Origin: Bacteroidota bacterium
GTDB lineage: Bacteria > Bacteroidota > Bacteroidia > NORP154
Length of the DNA: 6,420 nt
Assembly (NCBI GenBank): GCA_002401055.1
Contig: NVRZ01000193.1
Location: forward strand, 1-6,420
Reading direction: 5' to 3'
Shown here: positions 5,659 to 6,420 of the stretch, in pieces
How the letters are laid out: each line of letters opens with the position of its first letter
Numbering within the stretch: the stretch's first letter is position 1
Position numbers and translations under genes: made by a program
Notes under the pieces: generated by a model
Databases searched by the model: none
What the model saw: only the letters and a program-made list of their open reading frames with translations
What the model was told of the DNA's origin: nothing

Positions 5659-6420
5659 ATGAAGAGGATAGTTTTATTGTTACTTATCGTAGCGACCCGT
5701 GCCAATTTCGGCTACGGTCAGCAGTTGCCTTACTTTAGCCAGTACATGTTTAATCAGTATGCAATCAACCCTGCGGTGGCCGGTAGTGAAAAGAGCACTA
5801 TTTTGTCCCTGTCCATAAGAAACCAGTGGTTAGGTTTTAAAGATGCGCCCTCCACCCAAGTGCTCAGTATTCACGGTTCAGTAAACGAGAAAACAGGCCT
5901 GGGAGCACTTGTATTTAATGACAACACAGGATTACTCAGCAAAACTGGAATTCAGCTAACCTATGCCTACCATTTTGATCTAAATAAAGCTGGCAAAATA
6001 AGCGTCGGGCTCTCGGGAATGTTCTACCAACATTCCGTAGATAAGAGCAGTATTAAACTCGCTGACCCAAATGATAGTGCCGTTCAAGGAGAAAAGGAGA
6101 AGACCATGGTACCGGATGCTTCCTTTGGTTTGTACTATTATTCGGACAAGCTCTATATAGGATTCTCCATGCCTCAATTAATTCAAAGCCGGCTTGGATT
6201 TAACGAATTAGCAGATAGTTCAAAACTGAATCAGTTGGTGAGACATTACTTTTTATCTGGTGGAGGTTATAAATTCAAAATCAATGACAACTTTACAATC
6301 GAGCCATCCATATTACTTAGAGCAATTGCTCAAGCGCCCGTGCAGGTCGACATCAATGCAAAGCTTACTTATAAAAAACTCTTATGGCTTGGCTTGTCCT
6401 ATAGAAATGAAGAATCTTTG
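5659..6420 (+). CDS. PorP/SprF-family type IX secretion outer-membrane protein, 3'-partial
   Basis: The frame is open from ATG 5659 to the right edge, 254 codons. A signal peptide is visible (residues 1-20, KRIVLLLLIVATRANFGYG, then QQ). It is followed by the hallmark N-terminus of the PorP/SprF family (TIGR03519): QLPYFSQYMFNQYAINPAVAG, then IRNQWLGFKDAPSTQVLSIHG, then TGLGALVFNDNTG and QLTYAYHF. Alternating barrel strands continue to the end (HYFLSGGGYKF, FTIEPSILLRA, LWLGLSYRNE). Members are usually about 300-340 residues, so perhaps 50-80 are missing. They sit in the outer membrane; SprF is needed for SprB secretion in Flavobacterium johnsoniae, and PorP attaches to the type IX translocon and rings. 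The gene begins 7 bp after the adhesin stop with no separate promoter, so the two form one transcription unit and this protein is probably dedicated to that adhesin. Being one of many usual paralogues, it need not be the core PorP. Confidence 0.94.
   Translation, partial: MKRIVLLLLIVATRANFGYGQQLPYFSQYMFNQYAINPAVAGSEKSTILSLSIRNQWLGFKDAPSTQVLSIHGSVNEKTGLGALVFNDNTGLLSKTGIQLTYAYHFDLNKAGKISVGLSGMFYQHSVDKSSIKLADPNDSAVQGEKEKTMVPDASFGLYYYSDKLYIGFSMPQLIQSRLGFNELADSSKLNQLVRHYFLSGGGYKFKINDNFTIEPSILLRAIAQAPVQVDINAKLTYKKLLWLGLSYRNEESL

Noticed and set aside
5980..6177. Open frame on the - strand opposite the PorP/SprF-like gene
   Set aside because: The + strand frame is open throughout with strong family motifs, so this is a shadow.

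Overview
The window comes from a member of the Bacteroidota, probably an environmental flavobacterium- or cytophaga-like lineage. The evidence is the combination of SprB-type adhesin repeats, both classes of type IX secretion (T9SS) C-terminal sorting domain, a PorP/SprF-family outer-membrane protein, and an ECF sigma factor followed by a membrane-anchored beta-barrel protein. The sequence alone does not fix the genus. All genes lie on the + strand.

Layout: (1) 1-1348 is the 3' end of a secreted protein made of SprB-like repeats and ending in a type A T9SS sorting domain. (2) 1349-1487 is a 139-bp gap with a small inverted repeat and a promoter-like element. (3) 1488-2102 encodes an ECF sigma factor. 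(4) 2086-3339 overlaps it by 17 bp and encodes a putative anti-sigma factor with a cytoplasmic head, one inner-membrane helix, a long periplasmic linker and a predicted outer-membrane barrel. (5) 3340-3464 is a 125-bp gap carrying a second copy of the promoter-like element. (6) 3465-5651 encodes a complete 728-residue adhesin with a signal peptide, eight SprB-like repeats and a type B (gliding-motility-type) sorting domain. (7) 5659-6420 is the 5' part of a PorP/SprF-family gene that runs off the right edge.

The working model is inference built on visible sequence. The barrel protein would sense a condition at the outer membrane and hold or release the ECF sigma factor. The sigma factor would then transcribe its own operon and the downstream adhesin/SprF-like operon, because both start regions share a CAACC-spacer-CGTCTATTAT-spacer-GAATACT element found nowhere else that I noticed in the window. 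The SprF-like protein would help the type B CTD adhesin through or onto the outer membrane, as SprF does for SprB in Flavobacterium johnsoniae.

Two sequence-level patterns in the adhesins stand out. The repeats of the complete gene fall into three classes in the order A-B-C-A-B-C-A-C. A second pair of cysteines appears only together, in the B-class repeats of both genes, which suggests an optional extra disulfide. No RNA genes, CRISPR arrays or insertion sequences were seen.
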